Source of the DNA: Girardinichthys multiradiatus
Taxonomy: Eukaryota > Chordata > Actinopteri > Cyprinodontiformes > Goodeidae
Reading direction: 5' to 3'
NCBI RefSeq assembly: GCF_021462225.1
Contig: NC_061806.1
Span: 28,044,144 to 28,108,143, forward strand
Length of the DNA: 64,000 nucleotides
Made by a program: the position numbers and the translations under genes. Every line of letters starts with the position of its first letter. Within the stretch, counting starts at the first letter, position 1. Shown here in pieces: positions 1 to 13,228 of the stretch. The notes under the pieces are model-generated. The model was not told the origin of the DNA. It ran no database searches and was given only the letters and a program-made list of their open reading frames with translations.

Positions 1-627
1 AAACAGGTCTGTAACCGTCTGACAGCTCGCAGTAACTCATCTCTGAGTCACTGTGATGGATTTTAGAATAGAAGCCGCAACAGACACATTCAGAAGTCCA
101 GGTAGTGTTTCAGCAACACTCTGCAGCAGTAACATGATGATAAATGACAGATTTGACAGATAACAAAGCAACACATTTATTTTTTTTTCTCAGTTAGAAG
201 ATTTATGAATGCTGCAGCCAGGATAGAAGAAGTTTGTGGGAATCTCTTTGAGCTTCACTGAATCTCATCGCTCCTTATAATGTCACATCTCTCACAGAAA
301 CTGGAGAACATCACATCACTTAGTACATTATCATGAAGCACTTATTGCACGTAAATCCTGTCTTGCGTTTGTAACAAAACAGCCGAGGAACATGAGGAAG
401 AGGACGACAGCTGCACAGTCACCTCCTGACATTCAAACAGAGTGAAAATAACGCCACGTGTCTGCCTAATATTTAGACATGAACTTGTTAGACTGAAAAC
501 CATCTAAAAACAATCCTTTGTGATTTTTCTGACCACAGTCTTAACATGTAGTTAGACAGCTGGCCTATAGAGGGCAGCATTTGACTACAGTGTGTGACCA
601 GCCCTGACCTGGTGTTAACCCCCCCAC

Positions 628-727
<100 letters not shown>

Positions 728-3700
728 CCAGACTCAGGGCATGTTGCTGCAGGAAGCAGAGTGATCAGCAGCTGGTAGATGATGTCTGCAGGAACAGCTC
801 TTGTTTCTGGGTGTGTTTTCATCGAATCTGCCTTCTCTCATTTCTCTCACTTGTTATCAGCTCAGAGACAGGAGGCGAGGTCCTATCACTAACAGCTGTC
901 CCGTCTCTTATTTAGAACATTAAATAGGAGATACTGCTCGCCATGAGTTTGGAACTAGGAGTAAATGACAGTAAGTTTGTATATGCAGGTTCCTGTTTTT
1001 CTTGGAAATGTTTTAGTGCTTTTGCATCTTGCCGAGTCTCCTGAGAGGGAATGGTGTAGAAAATGCAGATTAACAAACAAAGATAAAGTTAATATTAAAT
1101 CTGCACAGACATTTATTTTAGAGAAAAAGACCAAATATGTCAAGTTTCATCTGTTAACACCCATTCCTGTATTCCAGGAAATGTTTTTTTCCAGTAGAAT
1201 ACATTTTCTCCTTCCTTCTCCCAACACCTTGAGCTGTTCGTGCAATGAAGAGGTTGAACAGGGTTGCCAACTTTCCACTGGAGCTTAGTGTGAGAATTTG
1301 CCTCTGGCTGTTTGCAGTGTTGTCACGGGTTACTGTAAACGTTAGTGGTGCAGGTCTATTTAAATAGCTTGCTTTAAAAACAGCAGTCCAAGCTGCAAAA
1401 CTGAGGCTTTGTGGTTTAATCTAAAGAACTACTTTCACTACTCAGGTTAATATCTTTATTTGCTCACTGAAAATAGGGAGACTTAACCTTCTGTCCTCAG
1501 CCCTGTCCTCCATACAATCCTTACTTACTGACTACAGACACAACAACAGCTGCTGTGCTGATCACTGATGGCAATGATGCAGGATACACAAACAGCAAGT
1601 CTAATGGTGTGCCTACGTACCCTAACCAGCCTAACTATCCTACCCTAACCTTTAGACTAACACAGCAGGCTGGATGCTCCTCATGTGTGATGGTCCACCA
1701 CAGATGCCTCTGAGCTGAGGAACATCTATCTATCTATCTGTCGTCCATCCCAGCTGATTTGTTTTGATGTGAAGCTGCACTGGTCAGATCCCTCTGACAT
1801 GACTTTCTTGAAATCAGATCCTCGTTTGGGATTTATTTTGGCTGAATAAATCAGATTAAACGATGGATTTGACCCTAATATTCAAGTGTGACACCAGCTG
1901 ATGCAATTAATTATACATTTATTTGAATTGAGGCTTGTTTTGCTAGGAGCGTGTATTTTAATAGAGGGTGCTGTGTGACATGCAGCCTAGTGGTGACATC
2001 ATATGTTGTGTGGGGGTCTTTTGCTCTTTCCTCAGTGAACACTCAGTTTAATTTGACTGCAGGATGGAATCACCTCGCTGTAAGTAATCGTTCATGTTGG
2101 ATGGACAGAAGACAGCAGCCGTACCTTAGATAATATCAAGAGATCATAAATCTGCTGCTGCTGCTGCAGCAGAACAGTGTGATCTTATTTCCACCCATGT
2201 TGTCTTCTGGTGCATAAATGCACTTTACCTTCATCCGGCACATCTTTTTAATCCTGCTTGCTGTGTGGAGCAGGCCAGCTGCATGGACCAACAGATTTGT
2301 CATGCTGGGAGTTAAAATTAAACAAGAAATAATCAGCAAAAAAGTGATGAACAGTAATTAATGGGCTTTCATGCTTTTACAACTACACCTAAAGCTAATT
2401 TTTAATGACTGGAATATGAAAATACTAAAATATTATTTTTTATAAAAGATGACCGGCACCAAAGCAACCTGCTCTATTCTAGGTGAAGCTAAATGATTTG
2501 AAGTTATTTCTGTTGTGCCCAAGTTTCAATCTGTGTCTGAGATTTGTTAAAGTTTTTTCATTAAATTCCCTGTTCTTGTAGTAAATGTTCTCTGTTTGGT
2601 TTGTAAAGATGACCTTTATTCTGACTGCAACAAACAATCAGGTCTGCAGAGAGAATCATCACGGCTGACCTTCCCTCCATCCAGGCAGGTCCAGGGTCAA
2701 GAAAAGGCCAGCTAACATCTCTGCAGACCCCACACATCCTGGACACAACCTGTTTACAGTTTTACCCTCCGGTGGCGCTACAGAGACAGTTTCTTCCCCC
2801 AAGCTGACTCTCTGATGAACACAATGAACATCTTACAGCCTGAGTAGTCAGCTGCTCTGCAGGGAAACTAAATATGCATTTTTCAACTATTATAAGGTGC
2901 CTTTGAAAATAAAAACATACTAAAAAATATTGGGTGTAAATACACATATATGTACATACTGTTCCTTTCATCCTTTATTTTATTTCCTCTAAAGTTTACA
3001 TAATTATATTTAATGTCTGTAAGCTGTGAGCATGTGAAACCCAAGCCCTGGTTCTTGTTTGTGCTCTCAGTCTTGGTCAATAAAGCTGGTTCTGATTCTT
3101 TATACATACATCATCCAACTCCCCCTACCAACAGCTAAACATTTGCTGCACTAGCATATAACATTTGAATTCAGTTTTAGTTTCTTTCTTTTGGTATTTT
3201 TTCATGGTGTTTTTAGTAGGTAGTTTAGTAGAGTTCTTGTTGCTACTGAGGGAGGAAAGTTGCAAAAAAGATTAATTGCACTGTCTGAGCCAATCTTGTA
3301 TTTATCCATCAGGTTCTGCATTTGTTCTCTAAGTTCTGCTTTCTTCCATTACTAGTCCAGGTTTCACACCTGCAATCATTGAACCATCTTCCTCCTCCTC
3401 TGGGGCTCCTTCATCTCTCCTTTATAGCTTTATTTCCAGCTTATATTTTGGTTGTCCATGTGGTGATACTGTTGGCTCATACATGCAGTCTCTGACACTA
3501 TGTGACACTGAGTTTAATCTTGTTCCTTCATTATAATTGTACTGTCTAAATTCAGGTTACGTTCAGGTGATCAGTGCTGTGAAGAACAAATCAACAAGAA
3601 AAGAACAAGTTTTCTATTCCTGTTTCTGGAGGGTTTTCACAGCTAAAGTGTTGATGAACTCTGGTTGGTTTCTCCCATGGTTCGGTTCCTTTGTGAATAT

Positions 3701-6700
3701 GTGAACACAGCAGTTGCACTAGAGTGGACCAAAGCAACAATCTCAAGACCGTTTTTAGGAGGTACGGTACCTGAAGAACTATAGAGCAATATGTTTATGG
3801 TGTGAACGTGATCCAACTTTGACCCGACACGGGTACCAGGTGGACGCTGCAAACGTTAGTCAAACGCCTTCCTGTTGCCAGCATTGCATTGTGGGATGCT
3901 GTAGATTAAACAAATTAATAAAGGCCATGTGTATTTTTTATAAAGTATAAAGCTCCATGCAACTTTCAAGACGTCTTCTCAAAATACATTCGATACTTCT
4001 AAAATAATTTTGCCTCAAATAGAGCACAGAAAAATACTAATTAAGTTCTCCATGTTTTCGACTAGCTCAGAAAACGATCAAATTATTTCCAGTTTGTTCA
4101 GAAAATCTGGTTCTCTTGGGGATGTCTGAATGTGCAGTCAAACTGGTCAGCAAAAAAACTATTCTCAGTCCAATTTACATGAAACACATGCAGGAAACAG
4201 ACTAAAATGCAGGACATTGATGGTAAACTGAGCCTTAACAAATGCGCTTATAGCAAAATATCAGGAAAAAACGGTTAGCTGTCACATGGGTGGTGAGGAC
4301 GAGTTCAAAGCTCTGATAGTAATATGGTCAGACGGCTGTAAATTAAGGTAATTGCAGAATATTGGAGGAATGCCCAAACAGGTGAAGATTTTGAGAAAGG
4401 ATTAGAAGAAGTGGCAGTTCAGGAGAAGAGAAGGACAAGTTTCCCTGGAATGAAGAACTAGATGATATTCTTGGCATTCTTGGCGCCACTGTGGGCGAGG
4501 ACAGGAATAGATCCATTTCACCTGATAAACCGTATTATCAAAGCAGAATGTGGCAACCCCATTCGAACCGGGTCTCCAATAATACTGGGTCTACCAGACT
4601 ATCTGGTAGGAAAACTACCTTAAAAGTCCAAACATGGATCTTTTCACTTGTTGACCTGAACATGGATAAAAACCTTCATTTCACTTGTTAACCTTCAGGG
4701 TCCAGTCAGGAACTGCAGTAAGTACCTGAAGGTCCACTGCTGCCCTTGGATGACCCAGTAAATATTTTCTGATTCTGTTTATATGTCAGAGCGGGGAAGC
4801 TTATGAAGCTTTGATGACCTGACCTCTAACTGGGACCAGGAACTACAAGCTGGGAGCATCTAAGAAGCTGCCTGATGGGTTCGGATTGGGTTTCCCGTAA
4901 CAGCAGACTATGTTGGATGGTGCAACACTCTGATAAGAAATGATCCAATCTGCGATGCAAACATTTTTAAACAAGCAGCAGCAAAAAAAAAAAAATCCTC
5001 CAATCCAGACTGAAAGGAGCGAAAACAAGAAAACTGAAGCCATCTGATGGAAAGAGGAAGGTGAAGCAGGGATGTATAAGTTTATCTCCATGTGGAGGTC
5101 ATGAGGAGGAGGAGGTCACAACGAAGGTCTCTCTCCCTCCTCCCCCTCATCTCGTCATTTCCCAGACAGTCGTTCATCTTCCTGCATGTGCCGACGTTCT
5201 CATTTGTTCTGTCCTGACACGGACTTTTACCGCAGATCCAATTCCCAGCGGTTAATTCAGGCTAAATCACATTACGCTGCTGCTGCTGCTGCAGGCCGCT
5301 GTCACTGTGTGATGAGATGTATTTAGATGCACACTGGAACATTTCTCCATCTCAGTGTCCTTCCTTAGTGTCTGAACATGAGAACAAAATATTTATTGGT
5401 TATTAATAATTAATCCTTTGTTTCATACTCCACATTTTTTCTCTCGTCTTCCTTTACACATAAATTCCTTTCAGGTCCTTAAGTTGAAAATACAATGAAT
5501 CCGAGTGAGAGAAAGGAGAAAACTTTCAATAAGTCAGTTTAGGATTATGTACACTCGATCTTATCTGATTCGCTGTCCATGTGCTGGAAGGATTTGTCTT
5601 TGCAGCTGTGAAGACTGAGGAACAGGAAGTCATAAAAACCCAGACATGTCATTGTGGAGAAGAGACATCACTTTCTGGAAGGTCGTCTCCAGTCCTTTAT
5701 GTTTGAAGTAGTTTCCTTCCTTTTTAAATCTTCAGGAACTCTTCTACCCTGATCCCAGCCTGTTTCTCCACTGATCTCTGTCTCATTCACCTGAGGCTTC
5801 CTGGTGGGTGGAGCCTGGCTGTCCTGCTGTCTCAGCTGTGTCTAATCAGTTCAACCAAAAGCAGTCAGAAATCTTGTTTTTTTATTAACGTTCTGGTTTT
5901 GTTCCAGTTGGGCGTGTTAGCCAGGTGTCTCTTTGGTTGACTGAAAGTCAATGATAAGTACTTCACAACTTCCAAAGGTTCTGACTGAGAATTAGATGAA
6001 GTTTATATCATGATACTTTGAGCCTAGTTTAGTCTGTGTTGGGGTTCTTGTTGGTTTGGGTTATTCATTTGGTTTGTTATTAGCTCAGTTCTAACTCCAT
6101 GTATCCCTGCTACTCAATAAGTTTCCCTGGTGTTTTCTACTTTTAGTGAGTCTGCTTCAGTTGTCCCCTCTCTGCTGTCATGCATATTCAGACCTATCCG
6201 TGTTCACATGTAAACCTTTCTGCAGTCATCTGCCCAGTCCTGGTGTTATCCGCTCCATGTCGTAATGTTTTTACCTTCTAGTTGCAGAAATTGTTCCCTT
6301 TTTACTATAAAATATCCACTTTTGAAGTGATCTTGCCTGTCTCCTGTCTGCTTTTTGGTCTTCGACAACCAGAAATCACAGTACTCTAAGTAAAACTGAA
6401 ATATTTATAATTGAATGTTTCCTTTTTTAAAACAATTTCACTCTGTCATTATGACTGATTTAAAATAGGAAGATGGATAGTTGCACTCTTCAAACCTAAA
6501 AACCGAAGCAGTAAAGTTTCTGTCAGTCTAAAAGGCTTTGGACACACCTGGATATCAGGACCAGTGTGCGCCAACATTCCTCACCAGATTGTCTATCTTC
6601 TGATGTAATTGAGGGTCTTCAGTCATCTACTTGTTCTGGATGACTCAGGTGAAGGCATCGGATCAATTACAATTTAATGTATGTAATAAAAATGTTGTTA

Positions 6701-7964
6701 TGATCTGTATTTAGCTGAAAGCAGCTAATTTCCTAATAAAAAGGCAAAACCATATACTGTGCACCACCTCCAGTTTTACACACAGACAACCATTTCATTT
6801 GAAGGGTGCAGAGTCTGACGGATATCTTGTTGAATGCATCATTTCTAACATTTTGCTTTACAATGGCCTGTAATTCTGGATCTCTGCTGAAACCTGCAGA
6901 TAACCACAAGCACAGCATATCTTCTTAGAGGAAGCTAGGTGATAGAGGCTCCTCCAGCTGTGATTGGTCTCACCTCTTTGTTGGCCTAAACAAGACATAA
7001 AATCTTGTTTCTGAATGAAGTGGAGACACAGTCCTCCTGCTGTGTTTACTCTGCAGCTCTATCTTCGCTCAGTGGGGGTCTGTAGCATCGGTAACATCTG
7101 CGTCAGTGGAAACTTGAGATGGACTCAGAGGATGATAGTCCACCGTATATGTGGCCTGGATCAGTTCGTAATTGGATAAGAACTTTAAGCTCTGAGTCTG
7201 GATAAGAGTTAGTTATGTAAGATTAATTTTGTGTTACAGTTCTTCAGAAAAATTGGGTGGATTACAAAAAAGGGTTTTACTACCTGCTGCAGGAAGAGAA
7301 AACCAGAGCGGAACTGTAATAAACGAGCTCAACATGATAAAGACTTAATCTTCAGTTCTTCTTTCATCTGATGTTCCTCTCCTGGTTGATGATGCGTGAA
7401 GATTTGGAGAGCTAATAAAGTCCAGAGTGTGAGCTGTTCAAAGAATGATGCAGAACATTTATTATTCCTGTTAAACTCTGCATCATAATAAGCCAGTTGG
7501 ACACTTTGCTCTCAATGAGCTGCTCTCATTCAGCTCACTGAGGCGTAATTGAAAGCAAACTCACAGTCTGAAGGTAAACACTGTCAGCATGTCTGCACTT
7601 CACTACCACTTCAGTCATCTAACTGCACCATGCCATCAGTTCAATCACCACCTGCTTTAACAAATCCAGCGATAAGGTGATTAAAGTCTTCAATCCAGAA
7701 TGCAGAACGAGGATTAGTCCAAGTGTGAGGCCATTGAGGGGCCACATTCAAACAACATGTTCAGCTAACATCTGGTGTTTGAAACATCACAGAAAGGGAG
7801 AGAGGATGAGGGGAAGTTTGAGCTTCACCTGGGGAGTTCCCTGATTAATGGTGAGGAAGACGCAGAACCAGAGCTCTCCATAAAGCAGTTGAAGATGTAC
7901 CTTGGGGTCATTCTTGTTGTTGTGAGGCTGCTAAAATCAACCTGTTGAACCTTTTCCTTCTGAA

Positions 7965-7993
7965 CCCCCCCCCCCCCACACACACACACACAC
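7965..7993. repeat. Poly-C run joined to a short (CA)n tract
   Basis: Thirteen consecutive C residues lead directly into about eight CA units. This is simple-sequence DNA. Confidence 0.9.
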
Positions 7994-8533
7994 TCATACC
8001 CCCCCATGTATTACCCTGATGAAGCATGTTGGAGCCCATCTGTGGCTCTCGGCGTTCCATGAGAGCTTCCTCTTCATGCCTCAAGAGGCCATATTTGCAG
8101 CCTCTTTCCGCTGGTTTGAAGAGCCGAAGCCCAGCTTTTCCAGTCCTGTTTGCTGCTAGCTGACATGTGAAGACAGTCAGACCCTGCAGGTGAATTTAGA
8201 ATTGTTTGGAGATGGTTGGAAAATCGTGCATCTGTGTCGACTATGAACCCAAACAACAGAGCTGTGTTTGAATCCATCCCTTAATACTGAACACGTGAAC
8301 ACATTTACCCGAGCAGCTCCTCTGATCTGCTGCAGCAGCACCAGCCCTTCATCCTGCAGTTACAGAACATCAAGAGGATGAAAATACGACAAGAAATGGG
8401 ACGCCTCTGACATTCATATTGATTCTGACACTGAACGGAGATTTTATATCTTTCTTCTTCATCCTCAACACTTCAGAGTTGTGCTGGTGTGGTGAATCAC
8501 TCTGAATTAACTACCTGAGAGAAACGTATAAGA

Positions 8534-8885
8534 TCAGGATTCTCATTACAGCCGAGTTCTGTTGGATTCTACTTGGTCCTGCTTTCATTTCATGTTAAAG
8601 CATTTTACAGAGAACACAAGATTTCTGACTACAACTGGAGCTTCTCTGATTCCTTAAGGTTTGCCCACACGTCCTTCCTGACCTGGAGTTAACCAGAGTG
8701 AAGACATCAATGCAACAGCCTCAGAGTCCGAGCTGATGAAACACAGTGAACATGTGTGAATGTGAGTTTCCACCTAATCATAAAGGGATGTTTACTAGAA
8801 GAAAGCTCCAGGCAGAACCAGGAAAACAAGAATGGGGTCAGACCTGCAGATCACAGTGAGAACTCTTTAATCACAGGTGAACTCA
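8534..8885 (+). repeat. 352-bp block duplicated inside the L2 LINE (copy A)
   Basis: This block matches 17746-18097 over 352 bp with no length difference and only three substitutions that I can see (about 99% identity), in the same orientation. It starts TCAGGATTCTCATTACAGCC and ends GGTGAACTCA. It has no terminal inverted repeats, no poly-A or short-repeat tail, and no tRNA-like boxes, so it does not look like a standard MITE or SINE. Nothing marks the edges at this locus, so it is plausibly the donor and the LINE copy the recipient. A dispersed repeat of unknown class is the alternative. Confidence 0.85.
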
Positions 8886-11800
8886 CACCTGTTCTACTGT
8901 AAATAAGCAGGTAGTTCAAGCAGGACAGTAGTTGCTCACAGTTCTATTTATCCTGACTCAGTGAGTTTCTGAGCCTCAGATCAAGCTTTCATCAGAAAGC
9001 CAGACCAGAACAAGGTGCTTTCAGAAGAAGGGTGGTCTCTGCAGCAACCACCTTCTCTTTTAGCAGCTTCACCATGACCTACTTGTTGTAATGATCAGTG
9101 GGATTGATTTATCAGTCTTTGCTCAGAGACCTTGTCTGTAGGGTCACATTCTTCATGCATTCATGGAAACCTGCAGCTCATCCATGCAAACAGGAACACA
9201 AACTTTGACACAGTGAGGCTGTTTGCTGACATGGACAGATTGCTCCTGCCCTGTGCTTCTGGGACAATGGTCATTCATCAGATTGACTTCTTTCTGGGAC
9301 AGATTCTCTTTATACTGTTTTATCAATGGCTCACATGGTACATACTCAGGTCATCTCTTCTGATTTAAAATGTGAGTGAAAAGAGGAACATCAGAGCAGT
9401 TACAGGTCTGGACGAGTTTTAAAAACATCTCTGATTCTCCATGAGCAAACTGCTGATCCATCAGAAACCCTTAACTGTCTCTGTTCATGGCTGAAGATGG
9501 ATCCGCAGAAACTACACCAAAGGTTCTGCAGATGAAGGTCCTCCAGCAGCTGAAAAACAGAACAGAAAACACGACTAAACTGGGATCAGACCCAGAAACA
9601 AAAGATAACAAGGATCTTAACCTGAACTCTGGAAAACAGACAACATCTATAAACTGAGTGAGAAGTGAGCAGCTGGTGGAAACTAGGTGGAACCCATGCA
9701 AGAAGCTAAACTAGAAGTGAACAGAAAACAGACGTGAACCAACTCTAAGGAAACAAATGAAACCAAAACTAAATCAGAAAACATTACAAGTAGACAACCT
9801 TCGACAGATAAAATCTATTGAATCTTTGTTGTGAGTCATTTCTTCCTTCCCACTAATTTCCCTGAACTTCTATCTGCAATCGGTACATCTACTGCATCAA
9901 CCTGTTAACTTACCTCCTGCCTGTAGTAAGGTCCTCATTCCACCACTAAGCAGTTTTCCTAGAAATGCTTTCTGGAAATATCTGAGGGTGGCATCAAACT
10001 TTGTTGTTCCAGATTGTTTTCCTGGGATTTCTGTCCATTCTAGAAGTTCATTAAGATCAAATGTAGCCTGAGTTCAACGTTGAAAATGTTAACAGAATGA
10101 AGGAAGGAACAGGAGGATGAGGGATGGATGCAGGTTGCAGAGACCATTCTTCACCATCGGTTTGTAACAGACATATTTAAACGAGACGCTGCTCTCACTC
10201 CATCATACAACATATGTGAAACACGTGTCAAACAAATGATGGCATGTTTGCCTTTCTGAGGGGCCAATCCAAACACATTTGTCATTCCCTTCTAATCTGC
10301 AGTGCGTCCATCAGTCAGCCAAGGTAAATCAGATGATTAGCGAGAGTTTTCTGCATGACGCTGATTGAAGCTATGACAGAGAAAAACGTGTCCTCAGAGC
10401 TCATCGCTGCTATTAAAGACAGAAGGAGGCATCCTAATAAGCTGCTAAAATGAGATCGGCTCCTCAGCATCAGCTGTCAATGTCTCGAGAAATGAAAATA
10501 TGATGTTGAAAAATGTAATCAGCAGTAATGGCTGCAGCCAGAAGCTGCCAACCGTCTGCAGGAGGCGGTGTCACAACCTTTCATCCCATTTCAATAATAC
10601 ATCACAAATATTCTTGAGTCAAGACACATGTTTCTTCAGTCATGGCAGCAGACTGTGTAAAAATAGAAAAACCACAGATAATGTTAAAAGTCAGATTTGA
10701 TCATTTCTATGAAAAATTAACAACAAATAGGATTATGTTGGAATGGTAAGACCTTCTGATGATGGATGTGGTGAAAGCAGCAGTTCTTTGTTGCTGATGT
10801 GACAGATCTTGTTCTGTTTTCTTCTGTTTAGTTAAATGCTGAATGAGTGAGTCCTTCAGTCAGAGGATCATTTCTTACCGGATCACCTGCGTGGAGGTGA
10901 TGCTGTGGAGTTTTCCTCTTAAATGGGAATTTAACCGACAAGCGGGAATTATTATGTGTGATGACCCCATGGACTGTGTGTTTTGTATTATTATCTATTT
11001 TCTCAGTTTTGAGTTGAAGTTCTAGAACTTCCATGTTTTGGTTCTATCATGGTTTCCTTTCTTTCTTAGTCTTGCTCCCCACTCACTCATCATTAAGATT
11101 AATTGCAGTGTTTATTCTTCCCTCTCATGTGGGATATTCCAGTGAAACCACTGGAATAAGTTGAGCATTTAAACAGAAATTCAGATGTGAAGAAGAGGAG
11201 AGAACCATGTCAGTGTAGCTGACTACATTCAACATTCATTTTGGTTTCTTTGAGTTCAGTTAGGTTCATTTTAGCCACGCTAATCATTTTGGAACTTTTC
11301 TAAATACTTTTTTTTCACTATATTTGTACATTTGTGAACATTCCTGAACATCTTCTTTCTTCTCTGATTGAAGGGTAAAAGTTTAAGAGCACACTGACTT
11401 AAAATAAGCTACATCAACATGTGACATCAGGCCAGCAAACGGGGTTTCTATTTTATTTGGCTATGAGTTGATTATAAGATGGTCTAAACGTAGGTTAGAA
11501 AGTGTTGACCTAGTTAATTTGAAATAAACTAGAAGAGCAAGAGAGTTTGTTATAGAGGGAGATTAATTTCTGTGAATTTAATACATTTCATACGTTTCCA
11601 TTTATTATGAGTTCAGTAAACTGAACTTCTGAACTTTGATCATTTGTGCTGCTTGGTTGTTTCTAAAAAGGGAATATTTTAAGCAAGAAATTAGCATACG
11701 TTTTATGTTCTAACAGTACATATTTATTATACTGGGTGTATAAAACATTAAAGCACCACAGTACTATTACTCTGAGGTAAGTGAAACTGAACATAAGTCA

Positions 11801-11899
11801 AAACATGTATGGTGTTTTTAAAGTGTAATTAAAGGCCAGCTTTATTAAAAGTAATTATTGTATGTTGACTTTAGGGGTTCTAACAAACTCAGGGCCTGT
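8886..11899. other. Unique non-coding DNA, no gene seen
   Basis: No reading frame here carries recognisable motifs. The segment around 10200-10530 is low in simple repeats and contains E-box (CACGTG) and TAAT-type words. It reads like a possible conserved non-coding element, but that can only be tested by alignment with other fish. Confidence 0.45.
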
Positions 11900-12540
11900 G
11901 CCTGCTGTAGATGAATCTAGGTGGACTTCCCTTGTACATCTGTTTAAGTGAGGTCCACCTACACTCAGGGCTGCACTTTTACACATAGTCCACTTGAGCA
12001 AGTTAAGTTCCAGGTGGTTCTGACCACACCAGTGGACTAGTCAATCCACGTCCTGTATGCAGACTCACCACTGTCCTAGTTCAGAACAATGAAAGTGGTG
12101 TCATCTGCAAACTTCAGGAGTATAACAGATGGATCTGCTGAGTTGTAGTCATTTGTGTAAAGGGGCGAGAGGGGTTGGGAGAGAACACACCTGCGGGGGG
12201 CGCCGGTGCTGATGGTTCTTGTGTGGGAGAAGATGCTTCCCAGCCTCACCTGCTGCTGTCAGGAAGCTCGTGATCCACTGGCAAGTGGAGGCTGGCACTG
12301 TGAGCTCGACGGATGTCTGGTGGAGGACGTCTGGGTTGATGGTGTTGAAGGATGAGCTGACGTCCACAAACAGGATCCTGGCGTTTGTCCCTGGGTGGTC
12401 CAGGTGGTGCAGGATGAAGTGTAGACCCAGGTTGACCGCATTATCTGCCGACCTGTATGTCTGGTAAGCAAACTTGAGGGGTCTAAGAGGAGGTCTGTGA
12501 TGTCCTTCAGATGTTTCAACACCAGACACTCAAACTGTAG
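11900..12540 (-). pseudogene. Rex1-like LINE reverse transcriptase fragment
   Basis: On the minus strand the segment 12529-12149 encodes part of a non-LTR reverse transcriptase. It includes FAYQTYRSADNAVN, ILHHLDHPGTNARILFVD and FNTINPDVLHQ, the region around the first catalytic aspartate in this family, followed by WITSFLT. After a frameshift the catalytic block KFADDTT is readable at about 12110-12090. Further frameshifts and stops follow, so the gene is dead. Both ends are missing: there is no endonuclease domain and no 3' tail. The motifs fit the Rex1/CR1 group of fish LINEs; the exact family is uncertain. Confidence 0.8.
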
Positions 12541-13073
12541 TCATTTAACCCTGTGATGGTTTGTTTCTTGGAGACTGTTGGAGCATTTGACACATGAAGG
12601 AACCTCACATGGCTCCAGACACTCAATGTAGATCGTGAGAGAAGATGGGGGCTAGCTGGTCACAGCAGGCTGTCAGGGTCCTGGATGGTAAAGAAAGTTC
12701 CTAATAAATATTGATTAAGAGCCATGAAGCAGCCTGTAGACAGAGCTGTGACTGGAGCACATCAGAGGTTAGTTTGGATATTCCCAACAATGAAACCTCC
12801 TGCTCCCTCTGATGGGTCTATGAGATAACTTCATCTGAACTCTTCATGATTTTTTTCAGGGCTTGACATCAAATATTTTACCTTTACCATTAAAAACCTT
12901 CAGATGAAAAGCTATGTGACTGAACATGAATGGATTATTTGAAGACACCATGCTGGGACCAGTTGAGCTCCCAGTTTGAGAACATCAGATAAAACCAATC
13001 ATGTTTTTTGCCAATAGTCTGTGGAGTTGTCCTTGTCCTCAACAGTGATGCTGTGTATTTATGGCAGTCCGTA
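12541..13073. other. Non-coding DNA, no gene seen
   Basis: Sequence between the LINE fragment and the pentanucleotide tract. The first 150 bases may be more of the decayed LINE, but no motif confirms it. Confidence 0.4.
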
Positions 13074-13228
13074 GTCTCGTCTCGTCTCGTCTCGTCTCGT
13101 CTCGTCTCGTCTCGTCTCCTCTCGTCTCGTCTCGTCTCGTCTCCTCTCGTCTCCTCTCCTCTCCTCTCCTCTCCTCTCCTCTCCTCTCCTCTCCTCTCCT
13201 CTCCTCTCCTCTCCTCTCCTCTCCTCTC
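13074..13228. repeat. Pentanucleotide tract, CTCGT grading into CTCCT
   Basis: About 31 pentamers in strict 5-bp phase. The left third is nearly all TCTCG, the middle alternates TCTCG and TCTCC, and the right half is pure TCTCC, ending at TCATAAAGG. One strand is entirely pyrimidine in the CTCCT part. The open frames in all phases (repeated SSRLV and RGEER peptides) are artefacts of the repeat. Confidence 0.97.
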
